64,000 nucleotides of DNA from Rhodobacteraceae bacterium IMCC1909 (GTDB lineage: Bacteria > Pseudomonadota > Alphaproteobacteria > Rhodobacterales > Rhodobacteraceae). Below the pieces are notes generated by a model. The model had not been told where the DNA came from and did not search any database. It was given only the letters and a program-made list of their open reading frames with translations. Position numbers and translations under genes: made by a program. Every line of letters begins with the position of its first letter. The first letter of the stretch is position 1. Below, in pieces: positions 17,632 to 26,285 of the stretch. The DNA lies in contig JAPDHM010000001.1 of NCBI GenBank assembly GCA_030704425.1, forward strand, positions 1,550,001-1,614,000. Direction: 5' to 3'.

Positions 17632-18880
17632 TAGCGGGCCGGGTCAAAGGCGGATAAATTGGCATTGTTGGGATGATTGCTGACCATATCGGCAATCATC
17701 CGCCCTGTTTTCGGTCCAGCCGTAAGCCCTACATGCTGGTGGCCGAAAGCCACATGGCCATTGCCAATCGCACGGGCTGGCCCAATGAGCGGAAGGCGGT
17801 CCATGGTGGCCGGCCTACGCCCCATCCATTCGCTCATGTGATCATAGCTCAATTCGGGAAACAATGCCGCAATCTGGCGTTTGATAAACTCTAATGGCCC
17901 CTCCCGCGCCGGCGCCTCGGTGCTGGCAAATTCTACCACCCCCGCACATCGGATGCGCCCTTCCATTGGGGTCACAACAAATTTGCCGGCCGCAACCATC
18001 ATGGGCGCTTTGGGCATGGCGCTGGGATTGTGCAGCTCAATGTGATAGCCACGCTCGCTCTCCAAAGCCAGGCGCTTGATCCCAAGCTTTTTTGCCATCT
18101 TGCCCGACCAAGCCCCCATGGCCAAACAATATGATCGCCAGCCACCGGGCCCTGATCTGTGATCAAGGTCTTATAAATGCCATCCTGCACCTCGATATCG
18201 TCAATTTGCGCCGCAAGCACCCTGCCGCCTTCTGCTTGAAAATGGGCCAAAAGCGTCGCCAGATAAGCCCCTGGATCTGAAATTCGGCCACTATTTTTAT
18301 AACAGACCACTTTAGTGAATTGAGTGCTGTAGAGCGGGTCTCTTGCGGCATAGGCCACCCCATCAAGCGCCTCTATTTCATAGCCATGTGCCCGGCGCAG
18401 GGTCCGGCCCGGAGCGTCTGCCAGATAGCTGGCCTCTGTGGCATAGCCAAAACAAAAATCCTCATCGCTGATAAACCGCTCGGCTCCGGTCGCCTTGGCC
18501 AATGATTGATGCTGGGCATGGCTATCGGACAAAAGATAAGACAGGGCCCGAGCAGAATGTACGACATGATCTGCGCGCGCAAAGCTGAGATATTTCAACA
18601 AGAAAGGCAACAGACGTGGCAGATAGCGCCATTGCAAAAATAGGGGTTCATTGCGGCTGAGCAACATTTTTGGCAGTTTCCGCGCCAATCCAGGCACAGG
18701 CACCGGCAGAATCGCGCCCGCCGCCAAAACGTCGGAATTGCCGTAACTGGTGCGCAGCGCGCCATCCATGCGATCGACAAGCGTGACCTCATGGCCCGCC
18801 CGTTGCAGCCAAATAGCCGAAGAAACGCCAACGATACCGGCGCCGGCAATCACAACATGAGCCGTGGTATGTACCTTCAT
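17616..18880 (-). pseudogene. D-amino-acid dehydrogenase-like FAD oxidoreductase, frameshifted
   Basis: Two overlapping frames together encode one DadA-like protein. The first (from the ATG at 18880) has the FAD motif VVIAGAGIVGVSSA and runs in register to about 18130; the second continues with LAMGAWSGKMAKKLG to the stop at 17616. Adding one T to the TTGTTTGG run near 18127-18132 joins them into a 421-residue protein, the normal DadA length, so a single-base deletion explains everything. No other damage is visible, so this is either a very recent pseudogene or a sequencing error. DadA-type enzymes oxidise D-amino acids to keto acids at the membrane. Upstream start choice is tentative because no clear ribosome site is seen. 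Confidence 0.8.
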
Positions 18881-18951
18881 TCTGTCAGGGCCAAAAGCCG
18901 CAAGACCGCCCTTCGTAAACGCCCCGCCACAAGTCATATCGAATAGAATTC

Positions 18952-18980
18952 TTGAAGCAAACAAAAAGCTAGTTTAACGT
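18952..18980 (+). promoter_or_regulatory. Putative promoter of the PotD-like gene
   Basis: TTGAAG (18952-18957) and TAACGT (18975-18980) are separated by 17 bp, about 36 bp before the binding-protein start, which has a good AAGGAG box. A short inverted repeat (ACAAAAA / TTTTTGT) overlaps the -10 region. Confidence 0.35.
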
Positions 18981-19016
18981 TTTTGTCACGGCGGTTTGCC
19001 GACAAGGAGATAAATT

Positions 19017-20060
19017 ATGAACCTGAAGAAAATTCTGCTGGCCACAACGGCCGCAACGCTTCTCAGTGGCGCCGCTATGGCGGCCGATGACGGCCTGGTT
19101 GTTCTCGATTGGTCTGGCTATGAAGACGAAGGATTCTTCCAGAAATATATCGCACAGCATGGTGATGCGCCAACCTACTCCTTCTTTGGTGAGGAAGAGG
19201 AAGCTTTCCAGAAACTGCGTGCGGGTTTCAGAGCGGATGTCTCACACCCTTGCAGCCAATCTGTATCAAAATGGTTAGAAGCCGGCCTGCTTGAGCCGCT
19301 TGATACCTCACGGATTGACCTTTGGGATGATGTGAACGCGGAGATGAAAGAAGCCTTCAAATTTGATGGCGCGTATTACCTTTTGCCGATGGATTGGGGC
19401 ACAACGGCTTTGACCTATCGCACGGATATGGTCGATATGGCAAAAATGGACAGCCTGGCTGTTTTCCTTGATCCCGCCTACGCAGGCCGGATTGCTCTGC
19501 CGGACAATGTCGATGATATCTACGCCTTGGGCTATTTGGCCAATGGTGTCACCGATTGGACCAAAGCCACCGACGCCGATTTCGAAACCGCCTCTGCGTG
19601 GCTGCGTCAGGCGCATCAAAATGTGCGGGCCTATTGGGCCGATGGCGCGGAGTTGGCGCAACTGATGGGCAGCGGTGAGGTTGTTGTCTCTTGGGCCTGG
19701 AGCGAAACGCCTGCAACCATGGCCGCCGAGGGCCTGCCGGTTGAAGCCAACCGCTCCACAAAGGAAGGCTCTTCGAGCTGGTTCTGCGGCTATGTGAATT
19801 TGGCAAATGGACCCAACCCAGAAGACAAAATGTATGACTTCTTCAACGCATGGATGGACCCCGGCACGGCGGAATATATCGTTTCGGAATGGGGCTATGG
19901 CCATGGCAACCAAACAGCCATGACCGCCATTGGCGCCGAAGGTCTGGCCGAGGCCGGCCTTGGCCCAGTGGAGGTGCCAGTCCTGGCGCAGGTGCCAATG
20001 AACCAAGCATTGCGTGAAAAAATGATCGCTGAATTCGAGAAGATCAAAGCAGGCTTCTAA
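19017..20060 (+). CDS. ABC transporter periplasmic binding protein, PotD-like
   Basis: A 347-residue periplasmic solute-binding protein of the spermidine/putrescine type. A signal peptide spans about residues 1-22, with likely cleavage after GAAMA. The mature start LVVLDWSGYEDEGF matches the opening strand of the PotD fold. It lies convergent to an operon with matching ATPase, two permeases and a Rieske oxygenase, and is probably the binding protein for that transporter although transcribed separately. Trp and acidic residues are plentiful, as in binders of amines or quaternary ammonium compounds; the ligand is not known. A strong terminator follows. Confidence 0.85.
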   Translation: MNLKKILLATTAATLLSGAAMAADDGLVVLDWSGYEDEGFFQKYIAQHGDAPTYSFFGEEEEAFQKLRAGFRADVSHPCSQSVSKWLEAGLLEPLDTSRIDLWDDVNAEMKEAFKFDGAYYLLPMDWGTTALTYRTDMVDMAKMDSLAVFLDPAYAGRIALPDNVDDIYALGYLANGVTDWTKATDADFETASAWLRQAHQNVRAYWADGAELAQLMGSGEVVVSWAWSETPATMAAEGLPVEANRSTKEGSSSWFCGYVNLANGPNPEDKMYDFFNAWMDPGTAEYIVSEWGYGHGNQTAMTAIGAEGLAEAGLGPVEVPVLAQVPMNQALREKMIAEFEKIKAGF

Positions 20061-20082
20061 AGCGCTTGACATGCGAACAGAT

Positions 20083-20109
20083 AAAGAGCGCCCCTTTGGG
20101 CGCTCTTTT
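20083..20109 (+). terminator. Rho-independent terminator
   Basis: AAAGAGCGCCC (20083-20093) pairs with GGGCGCTCTTT (20098-20108) around a 4-nt loop, followed by T. It sits 22 bp after the PotD-like stop codon. The A-rich 5' side means it could also serve the opposite strand. Confidence 0.9.
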
Positions 20110-20158
20110 CATTTTACAAGGCTATGTCCAATTGGCCTCATTTTCTATTGAAATGACT

Positions 20159-20174
20159 TTATGCAAAGGTCTTT
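20159..20174. repeat. Solo copy of the 48.5-kb element's terminal repeat
   Basis: TTATGCAAAGGTCTTT differs by one base from the terminal repeat at 48699-48714 (TTATGCAGAGGTCTTT). It lies in the intergenic space between two convergent genes. A 16-base match with one change is unlikely by chance in 64 kb, so it may be the remaining end of a lost element. Confidence 0.45.
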
Positions 20175-20238
20175 CTTATGCTGATACCCTAAAACGACAC
20201 CGCGGTTTCACGATAATCGCGGCAGGTTCCATTTACAC

Positions 20239-21321
20239 TTACCGCAACAACAGCAGCGAAACCGGGCTCCATCCCACCCGGGCCGTATCGCCCGCTGCCA
20301 GCACCTTGCGGCCCGCGGTGTTGCGCATCGTCACGGTCACCGGCGCATCCTTTTGCAGCAGTGTCACGTCATAATAGGTCATATCACCATAGTAGAAGAC
20401 CTCAGACACCACAGCTTCAATTTCACGCTCAGCGGTTTGCCCCTCAGCCAAAATGGTCAACATTTCCGGGCGAATGCCAACGGATTGGCAGCCGTCGACC
20501 CCTCCGGGGGCTTGAGACAGGGGCAAGGTGAGTCTGCCCAAAGATTGCACGTCCACCTCGACCGTCTGACCCGACGTACCGAGCAACTCGGCCTCCAAAA
20601 AGTTCATCATGCCGATAAAATTGCCGACCCGACGCGAACTGGGCTTACCATAGAGCATCTGCGGCGTGGCCACCTGGGCGATCTTGCCGTCAAACATGAC
20701 CGCAATGCGATCGGACATGGTGAGCGCCTCTTCTTGATCATGAGTCACGAGAACAAAGGTGATGCCAACGGCCCGTTGCAGCCGCCGCAATTCCGACTGC
20801 ATTTGTTCGCGCATCTTTTTGTCAAGCGCCGAAAGTGGCTCATCGAGGAGCAAAACCCGCGGCTTGAGCACTAAGGCCCGTGCCAGCGCAACCCTTTGGC
20901 GCTGCCCCCCCGACAGCGCATGTGAGGCGCGACTGTCAAAGCCTTGCAGCCCCACCATGGAAATGGCCTCCGAAACCCGCTCTTGTATCTCCGCTTTTGG
21001 CAAGCGGCGGGCCTTCAGCCCATAGGCCACATTCTCCGCCACGCTCATATGTGGAAAAATTGCGTAGCTTTGAAACACCATATTGGTCGGACGCTTATTG
21101 GCTGGCACCCCATCCATGGATTTTCCATCGATATGAAGACTGCCCGCCGAGGGGGTCTCAAATCCGGCAATCGAGCGCAGCAGCGTCGTCTTTCCGCAGC
21201 CCGATGGGCCCAGGAGCGAGAAAAATTCCCCGGTGCGAATATCCAAATCTATCTGCGACAGCGCTTGAAAATCACCATAAAATTTATCAACTCCACTGAG
21301 TTGAATAATGGGCTGTGTCAT
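20239..21321 (-). CDS. ABC transporter ATP-binding protein, PotA-like
   Basis: This is the cytoplasmic ATPase of a polyamine-type ABC importer, 360 residues. It has Walker A GPSGCGKTT (about 38-46), the signature LSGGQRQRVALARAL (about 136-150), Walker B LLLDEPLSALD, and a C-terminal TOBE-like extension (about 285-360) typical of PotA-type ATPases. Its start overlaps the stop of the upstream permease by 4 bp. Last gene of the order Rieske oxygenase, permease, permease, ATPase. Confidence 0.9.
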   Translation of the reverse strand: MTQPIIQLSGVDKFYGDFQALSQIDLDIRTGEFFSLLGPSGCGKTTLLRSIAGFETPSAGSLHIDGKSMDGVPANKRPTNMVFQSYAIFPHMSVAENVAYGLKARRLPKAEIQERVSEAISMVGLQGFDSRASHALSGGQRQRVALARALVLKPRVLLLDEPLSALDKKMREQMQSELRRLQRAVGITFVLVTHDQEEALTMSDRIAVMFDGKIAQVATPQMLYGKPSSRRVGNFIGMMNFLEAELLGTSGQTVEVDVQSLGRLTLPLSQAPGGVDGCQSVGIRPEMLTILAEGQTAEREIEAVVSEVFYYGDMTYYDVTLLQKDAPVTVTMRNTAGRKVLAAGDTARVGWSPVSLLLLR

Positions 21322-22133
21322 AGGAATCCCCCTGAATTCTCAATGCCGGTTTTCTTGAGCCCGCGCCGTCGGAAATAATCTGCGAGGAGCAGCAGGCTGA
21401 TCGAAAGCACCAGCAACAATGTACCCAAGGCCATCAAACTGGGCAGTTTTTGTGGGAAGCGCAATTGCCCCCAAATATAAACTGGCAGGGTCGGCTCTGT
21501 CCCGGCCAAGAAGAAGGCGATAATAAACTCATCAAGAGAGATGGTAAAAGCTATCAACAGGCTCGCCACAATCCCAGGCATGACCAGTGGGAAAATCACC
21601 ATCCAAAAGGTGTTCCATCGGGTTTGACCCAAGTCAATCGAGGCCTCTTCAAGGCTTCGATCCAAATTCATAAAGGCCGACGATAAAATCGCGATGCAAA
21701 ACGGTGTGCAAATTAAGATATGCCCCAAAATAATCGTAAAGAGCGACAACTCAAACCCAAGCTGTATGATGACAACCAAAAGGGACACGCCGATAATGAT
21801 TTCAGGCAGCACCATAGGCAGCATGATAAAGCCCATGATGGAGCGTCGAGCGGGAAAGGCAAAGCGGGTCGACGCCCGCGCGGCCAAGACGCCGAAGAGT
21901 GTGGAAAATATCGCCGTTGTCACCGCAATCATCAAGCTGTTGCGCACCGCCACATGCAGCGCCTCAGTCGATTGCAGCACTTCAAACCATTTTGTCGTGA
22001 AGCCCTTCAACGGAAAAGATACAATGCTGCTGTCATTGAAGGCGAAGACCGGCAAGAGAATGGCCGGTGCATATAGAAACACCAAAAACAGCGCGACATA
22101 CCATTTGAAAAAATATCCCTTGCCGCGCATCAT
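21318..22133 (-). CDS. ABC transporter permease, PotC/PotI-like
   Basis: This 271-residue inner-membrane permease has about six hydrophobic segments and the binding-protein-dependent transport signature around EEASIDLGQTRWNTFW (about 177-192), the loop that contacts the ATPase. It forms a pair with the preceding permease, whose stop it overlaps by an ATGA. Substrate specificity cannot be read from a permease of this kind. Confidence 0.88.
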   Translation of the reverse strand: MMRGKGYFFKWYVALFLVFLYAPAILLPVFAFNDSSIVSFPLKGFTTKWFEVLQSTEALHVAVRNSLMIAVTTAIFSTLFGVLAARASTRFAFPARRSIMGFIMLPMVLPEIIIGVSLLVVIIQLGFELSLFTIILGHILICTPFCIAILSSAFMNLDRSLEEASIDLGQTRWNTFWMVIFPLVMPGIVASLLIAFTISLDEFIIAFFLAGTEPTLPVYIWGQLRFPQKLPSLMALGTLLLVLSISLLLLADYFRRRGLKKTGIENSGGFL

Positions 22134-23008
22134 TTTGGTCCTCGCATAAATTTCCTATTCATCCAAACGAACACCAGGGTCACACATGTCACAATCGCCA
22201 TGGCAGAAACGGCCAAAGCGGCCCCCAGCGGGGCATTATTGGCCTTTTTGAACTGCAACTCGATTATATTGGAAATCATTAACCCATTCGGACCGCCCAC
22301 CAATCGCGGCGTGACGTAATCGCCGATGGTGGGAATGAAAACAATAATGGTCGCGGCAATTACACCGGGCATCGACAGGGGCAATGTCACGCGCAAAAAC
22401 CGGCGCAGCCGATTGTCACCCAGGTCCTCTGCCGCTTCAATCAAAGAGCGATCGACCCGCTCCAGGGCCACAAAAATCGGCAAAATTGCAAAGGGCACCC
22501 AAGAATGGGCCAGAGTCAAAACCACGGCGTTTTGATTGTACAAGATAAAGCTCAACGGCTGTTCAATCAGTCCAAGCCCCATGAGACTGCCATTGACCAC
22601 GCCATTATAGCCCAAGATCACCTTCCAAAGGAAAATCCGCATCAGATAGCTGGTCCAAAATGGGATAGTGATCAAAAAGATCCACATGGCCTTGCGTTTG
22701 GGCGTGACATGGAAAGAGATGAAATAGGCCACAGGATAGGCCAAAAGCACCGTTAAAGCCGTCACAAAAATTGAGATCTTGAGCGAACGGGCCATCAGAT
22801 ATTGATACATTGGCTCGGTCCAAGCCGTCTTGTAATTCTCAAGAGAAAAACTGCGGTCTAAAGTCAGATAGCTTTGCGTCCAAAAGCTGAGCGCCAGCAC
22901 CATGATCAGGGGGACCGCCAACATCAAAAGCGTAAAAACCAGCGTGGGGCTGATCAAAACCATCCCCTGAGCGCCTTCACTCCGCAGTCGTTTTCGTAAC
23001 CCTGTCAC
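22130..23008 (-). CDS. ABC transporter permease, PotB/PotH-like
   Basis: This is a 292-residue inner-membrane permease with about six hydrophobic segments. The ATPase-contact loop is EAAEDLGDNRLRRFLRV (about 191-207), ending in the typical downstream PLSMPGV. Translation starts at a GTG directly after the Rieske oxygenase stop codon, so expression is probably coupled to that gene. Confidence 0.88.
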   Translation of the reverse strand: MTGLRKRLRSEGAQGMVLISPTLVFTLLMLAVPLIMVLALSFWTQSYLTLDRSFSLENYKTAWTEPMYQYLMARSLKISIFVTALTVLLAYPVAYFISFHVTPKRKAMWIFLITIPFWTSYLMRIFLWKVILGYNGVVNGSLMGLGLIEQPLSFILYNQNAVVLTLAHSWVPFAILPIFVALERVDRSLIEAAEDLGDNRLRRFLRVTLPLSMPGVIAATIIVFIPTIGDYVTPRLVGGPNGLMISNIIELQFKKANNAPLGAALAVSAMAIVTCVTLVFVWMNRKFMRGPK

Positions 23009-24208
23009 CTATGCAGTCCCCTTCCCTAGAAGCACATCATTGACCTGCGCCATTTGCCCCGGCTCGGGTGGAGCCGGCTGCCCCATCACCGGCAAAAGCC
23101 GTCGCAAATGGTCATGATAGGTTTTCACACCATACTCCAAATCAGAAAATATCACACCGTCATACGCAGAGGATTTTGTGGCCTCGCAAGACCAAACCAT
23201 GAGCATCTGATCCTCTTCGGCTGTATCGCGGTCAATCCGTCCACTCAAATAGCGCGCGGCCTTCATTTCGCGGCTTTCCTCGCGTCGCCGATAGCACATC
23301 CCACGCTGCACCGTTTGCTTGGCAGACTGGGGCACTTCTTGATAATAGATGACACTGTCGGGATAGAGGCCGAGGACGAAATTTGGAAACATGCCAAAAT
23401 AGATCCATTGACGCCGCTGCTGCAGCGGAAGATGATCGGCCTCTGGCAAGATCTCACGGTATTTTCGCACGCTCCAGCGGTGGCCATAGGCCTCATTGAA
23501 TGTCCCGACCGATCGCGAGGTGCCGTTGGCGTAGGGCTCGTCAAAATAGCCATCGCCATATAATTGATGCAGCCCCGGATGGGCTTGGCGCACGTGATAG
23601 CCCTCATTGTCCACATCGCGCACAGATTTCCAATTCACCGCCAAAAGATCATCCATTGAATTGCTGTCCGTGGGCACCATATTGGCCAAATCATAGGGGG
23701 CGATTTCATCATCAAACCGCGCCAGAATTTCTGCCACGGCAGGCTGTGGACCGGCTTGGAACCGAATGAAGACGAGGCCATTCCAGATTTCCATCTCCAG
23801 CGGTTTCAGACCCCATTTCTCGGCTTGCATCGGCGGAAATGTATCTCGATTGGCAATTCCGCGCAGCCCCCCGTCCAAATTATAGGCCCACCCATGATAG
23901 GGGCAGACCATCGCCTTATTGCAGACCCCGCGCGCATCCGGAACAATCCGCGATCCACGATGCCGGCATAGGTTGTGAAAGCCCCGCAAAATGCCATCAT
24001 GACTGCGGATCACCAGCGCCCGCTCGCCGGCAACATCAAAGGTGACATAGGCGCCAATTTCCGCCGCTTCATTCACATGGCAGACAAATTGCCAATGGGT
24101 TTTGAACAGGGTCTCACATTCCAGCTCAAACAGTTCCTGCGAAAAATAAGCCCAACCGGGCAAGCCAGAGCGGTCCCAGTCTTTTGGCAATGCGATATCT
24201 GCAGTCAT
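23009..24208 (-). CDS. Rieske-type ring-hydroxylating/demethylating oxygenase, alpha subunit
   Basis: This 399-residue Rieske non-heme iron oxygenase has a [2Fe-2S] motif CRHRG then CPYHGW (about residues 80-102) and a mononuclear iron site within NWKSVRDVDNEGYHVRQAHP (about 192-211). Members of this branch include oxygenases that demethylate glycine betaine, carnitine or stachydrine as well as aromatic dioxygenases. No reductase or beta subunit lies beside it; electrons must come from elsewhere. The ATG at 24208 has a GGAG box; a TTG four codons earlier is possible. It is first in an operon with polyamine-type transporter genes, so the transported amine may be its substrate. Confidence 0.8.
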   Translation of the reverse strand: MTADIALPKDWDRSGLPGWAYFSQELFELECETLFKTHWQFVCHVNEAAEIGAYVTFDVAGERALVIRSHDGILRGFHNLCRHRGSRIVPDARGVCNKAMVCPYHGWAYNLDGGLRGIANRDTFPPMQAEKWGLKPLEMEIWNGLVFIRFQAGPQPAVAEILARFDDEIAPYDLANMVPTDSNSMDDLLAVNWKSVRDVDNEGYHVRQAHPGLHQLYGDGYFDEPYANGTSRSVGTFNEAYGHRWSVRKYREILPEADHLPLQQRRQWIYFGMFPNFVLGLYPDSVIYYQEVPQSAKQTVQRGMCYRRREESREMKAARYLSGRIDRDTAEEDQMLMVWSCEATKSSAYDGVIFSDLEYGVKTYHDHLRRLLPVMGQPAPPEPGQMAQVNDVLLGKGTA

Positions 24209-24319
24209 GAAAGGCTCCAATCAATATCCCTTAGCATGGAACAGCGGGAGCCCAAAAATATCAACACTAATCTCACAAATCACTCGGAATTATATCGGAT
24301 TCGCCCAGGCAATTGGGCT

Positions 24320-25636
24320 CTAGGCCCGCAGCCAAAACAGGGTAATGGCCGGGAAGGCCACGAGCAAAATCACCCGCGCAATGTCGGAGGCCACGAAATA
24401 CATCACCACCTTATAGGTCTGCACCAAGGGCGTGCTGCGGTCCATTGCGTTGATGACAAAGAGGTTCATACCCACAGGCGGGGTAATCAGCCCCACTTCC
24501 ACCACGATCAACACCAATATGCCAAACCAGATGGCGATTTGTTCTTGGCTCATGCCGAAATCAAGCTCCACGATGACCGGAAAGAAGATCGGAATGGTCA
24601 GTAGGATCATCGACAAGCTGTCCATCAAACAACCGAACACAAGGTAAAACAGCAAAATGATACTCAGCACCACCCAAGGGCTAAACCCTTGGCTAACCAC
24701 AAAGTTCGAAATTTCCTGCGGCACTTGGGTCAGGGCCAAAAACCCGTTGTAAAAACCAGCGCCAAGAATGATGAAGAAGATCATTGCGCTGGATTTTGCG
24801 GTGACAAGGAAGCTCTCAATCAGGGTGCTGCGCGTCAATCCTTTATTCATCCACGCGATGAACCCCGTACCGGCCGCCCCAACCGCCGCCCCTTCCGTGG
24901 GGGTGAACCAACCCTGATAGATACCACCCACCACGAGGGCAAAAACCAGTAGAACCGGCCAAACTTTGAACAAGGCCGCAAAGCGTTCGGCATAGGGCAC
25001 TGCCGCTTTCACCCCCGCCGCTTCCGGGTGCAGTCGGACATAGATGGAAATGGCAATCACATAGCCAAGCGCCGCCAAAATCCCTGGAATAAAAGCCGCA
25101 AGAAACAGTTTAGCAATATTTTGCTCGGTTAAAATCGCATAGATCACCAAAACAATGGAGGGCGGGATCAAAATCCCCAGGGTGCCGCCGGCAGCCAAAG
25201 TGGCGGTGGAAAAACCGCCGGAGTAGCCATATTTGCGCAATTCAGGCAAAGCAACGCGCCCCATGGTCGCCGCCGTGGCCAGAGAAGAGCCACAGATCGA
25301 GCCAAACCCGGCGCAGGCACCAATGGCCGCCATAGCAATGCCCCCCTTGCGATGGCCCAAAAAGCTCTCAGCCGCTTTGAACAGGGCGCTGGACATGCCC
25401 CCCAGGGTCGCAAAATGCCCCATCAGCAAAAACATCGGCACGATCGACAAAGAATAGCTGGAAAACGTGCTGAAGGTTTCAGATTTCAACCGGGCCAGCG
25501 GCAAATTGAAACTGCCCGTGGTGAAATACAGCCCCACCAAACCCACCAAAAACATCGCAAGACCAATGGGCACACGGATGAAAATCAAAATCAGGAGCGC
25601 CGGAAAAGAGGCCAAGCCAATCTCTAAGTTGCTCAT
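24320..25636 (-). CDS. dctM: TRAP transporter large permease, DctM-type
   Basis: A 438-residue inner-membrane protein, the large subunit that carries out Na+-driven uptake in tripartite ATP-independent transporters. It has roughly 12 hydrophobic segments, with LAAGGTLGILIPPSIVLVIYA-type sequence in the middle (GTLGILIPPS is the recognisable core) and GLITPPVGMNLFV near the C-terminus, both conserved in DctM. The start overlaps the dctQ stop (ATGA). Ligand is set by the DctP partner. Confidence 0.92.
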   Translation of the reverse strand: MSNLEIGLASFPALLILIFIRVPIGLAMFLVGLVGLYFTTGSFNLPLARLKSETFSTFSSYSLSIVPMFLLMGHFATLGGMSSALFKAAESFLGHRKGGIAMAAIGACAGFGSICGSSLATAATMGRVALPELRKYGYSGGFSTATLAAGGTLGILIPPSIVLVIYAILTEQNIAKLFLAAFIPGILAALGYVIAISIYVRLHPEAAGVKAAVPYAERFAALFKVWPVLLVFALVVGGIYQGWFTPTEGAAVGAAGTGFIAWMNKGLTRSTLIESFLVTAKSSAMIFFIILGAGFYNGFLALTQVPQEISNFVVSQGFSPWVVLSIILLFYLVFGCLMDSLSMILLTIPIFFPVIVELDFGMSQEQIAIWFGILVLIVVEVGLITPPVGMNLFVINAMDRSTPLVQTYKVVMYFVASDIARVILLVAFPAITLFWLRA

Positions 25637-26214
25637 AGGTCCAGTCCTGATTCTTGGGACAAAATATCTTCACCACGCAGGCATTCCACCGCGCGAATAC
25701 CCGCCACATAAAAAGCAATCACCGCTGTGAGAACGGCGCCGGACAGGCTCGCGGCATAGGCCCACCAAATCGGAAATTGCAACAAAAAGGTGGTGTCGCC
25801 ATAGCTCTGTTTGGACAGCATACCATTGTAAAGCTGATAGGCGATTGCGATCAGCACAATGGCAAAAATCACATCAATGCCAAGCTGCAACACCCGGTTG
25901 ATCCGCATTGGGAGTTTTGCCGTAAAAATATCTACAGATGCGTGGCCTGCAGAAATTTGGCATAATGGCAGAAACGCGAAAATGGCAAAGGCCACGCCTG
26001 CCTCCACCAGTTCAAAATCGCCATTGATTGGTCCGACACCCAAATCTAAAGCCCAAGCTGAAAGGCCGGGCATGACCGATCCGATCCAGCCGTTCAACAG
26101 CCCGTTTAAACTGCGCCCAATTACAGAAATACAAATCAAAACAATAAGAAGAGTTAAGACCAGACCACCGCAGATCGCCATCAAGCGCGCTGCTTGCATC
26201 GCCAAATTCCTCAT
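25633..26214 (-). CDS. dctQ: TRAP transporter small permease, DctQ-type
   Basis: This is the small membrane subunit of the same TRAP transporter, 193 residues and longer than many DctQ proteins, with about four hydrophobic segments. A loop between segments 1 and 2 (about 35-70) is unusually long. The gene lies between dctP and dctM, overlaps dctM by 4 bp, and is separated from dctP by a 71-bp gap that contains a strong hairpin. Confidence 0.85.
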   Translation of the reverse strand: MRNLAMQAARLMAICGGLVLTLLIVLICISVIGRSLNGLLNGWIGSVMPGLSAWALDLGVGPINGDFELVEAGVAFAIFAFLPLCQISAGHASVDIFTAKLPMRINRVLQLGIDVIFAIVLIAIAYQLYNGMLSKQSYGDTTFLLQFPIWWAYAASLSGAVLTAVIAFYVAGIRAVECLRGEDILSQESGLDL

Positions 26215-26241
26215 GTGAATGCCCCGTCTTGCAAATAGATA

Positions 26242-26271
26242 AACGCTGCGCGAAATGGCCCGCGCAGCGTT
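26242..26271 (-). promoter_or_regulatory. Strong intercistronic stem-loop between dctP and dctQ
   Basis: AACGCTGCGCG (26242-26252) and CGCGCAGCGTT (26261-26271) form an 11-bp GC-rich stem with an 8-nt loop, 14 bp after the dctP stop. On the transcribed strand it is followed only by a short T-run (TTTATCT). Position and strength fit partial termination or 3'-end protection that raises DctP relative to the membrane subunits. Confidence 0.65.
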
Positions 26272-26285
26272 GCATGATTAGCGAC

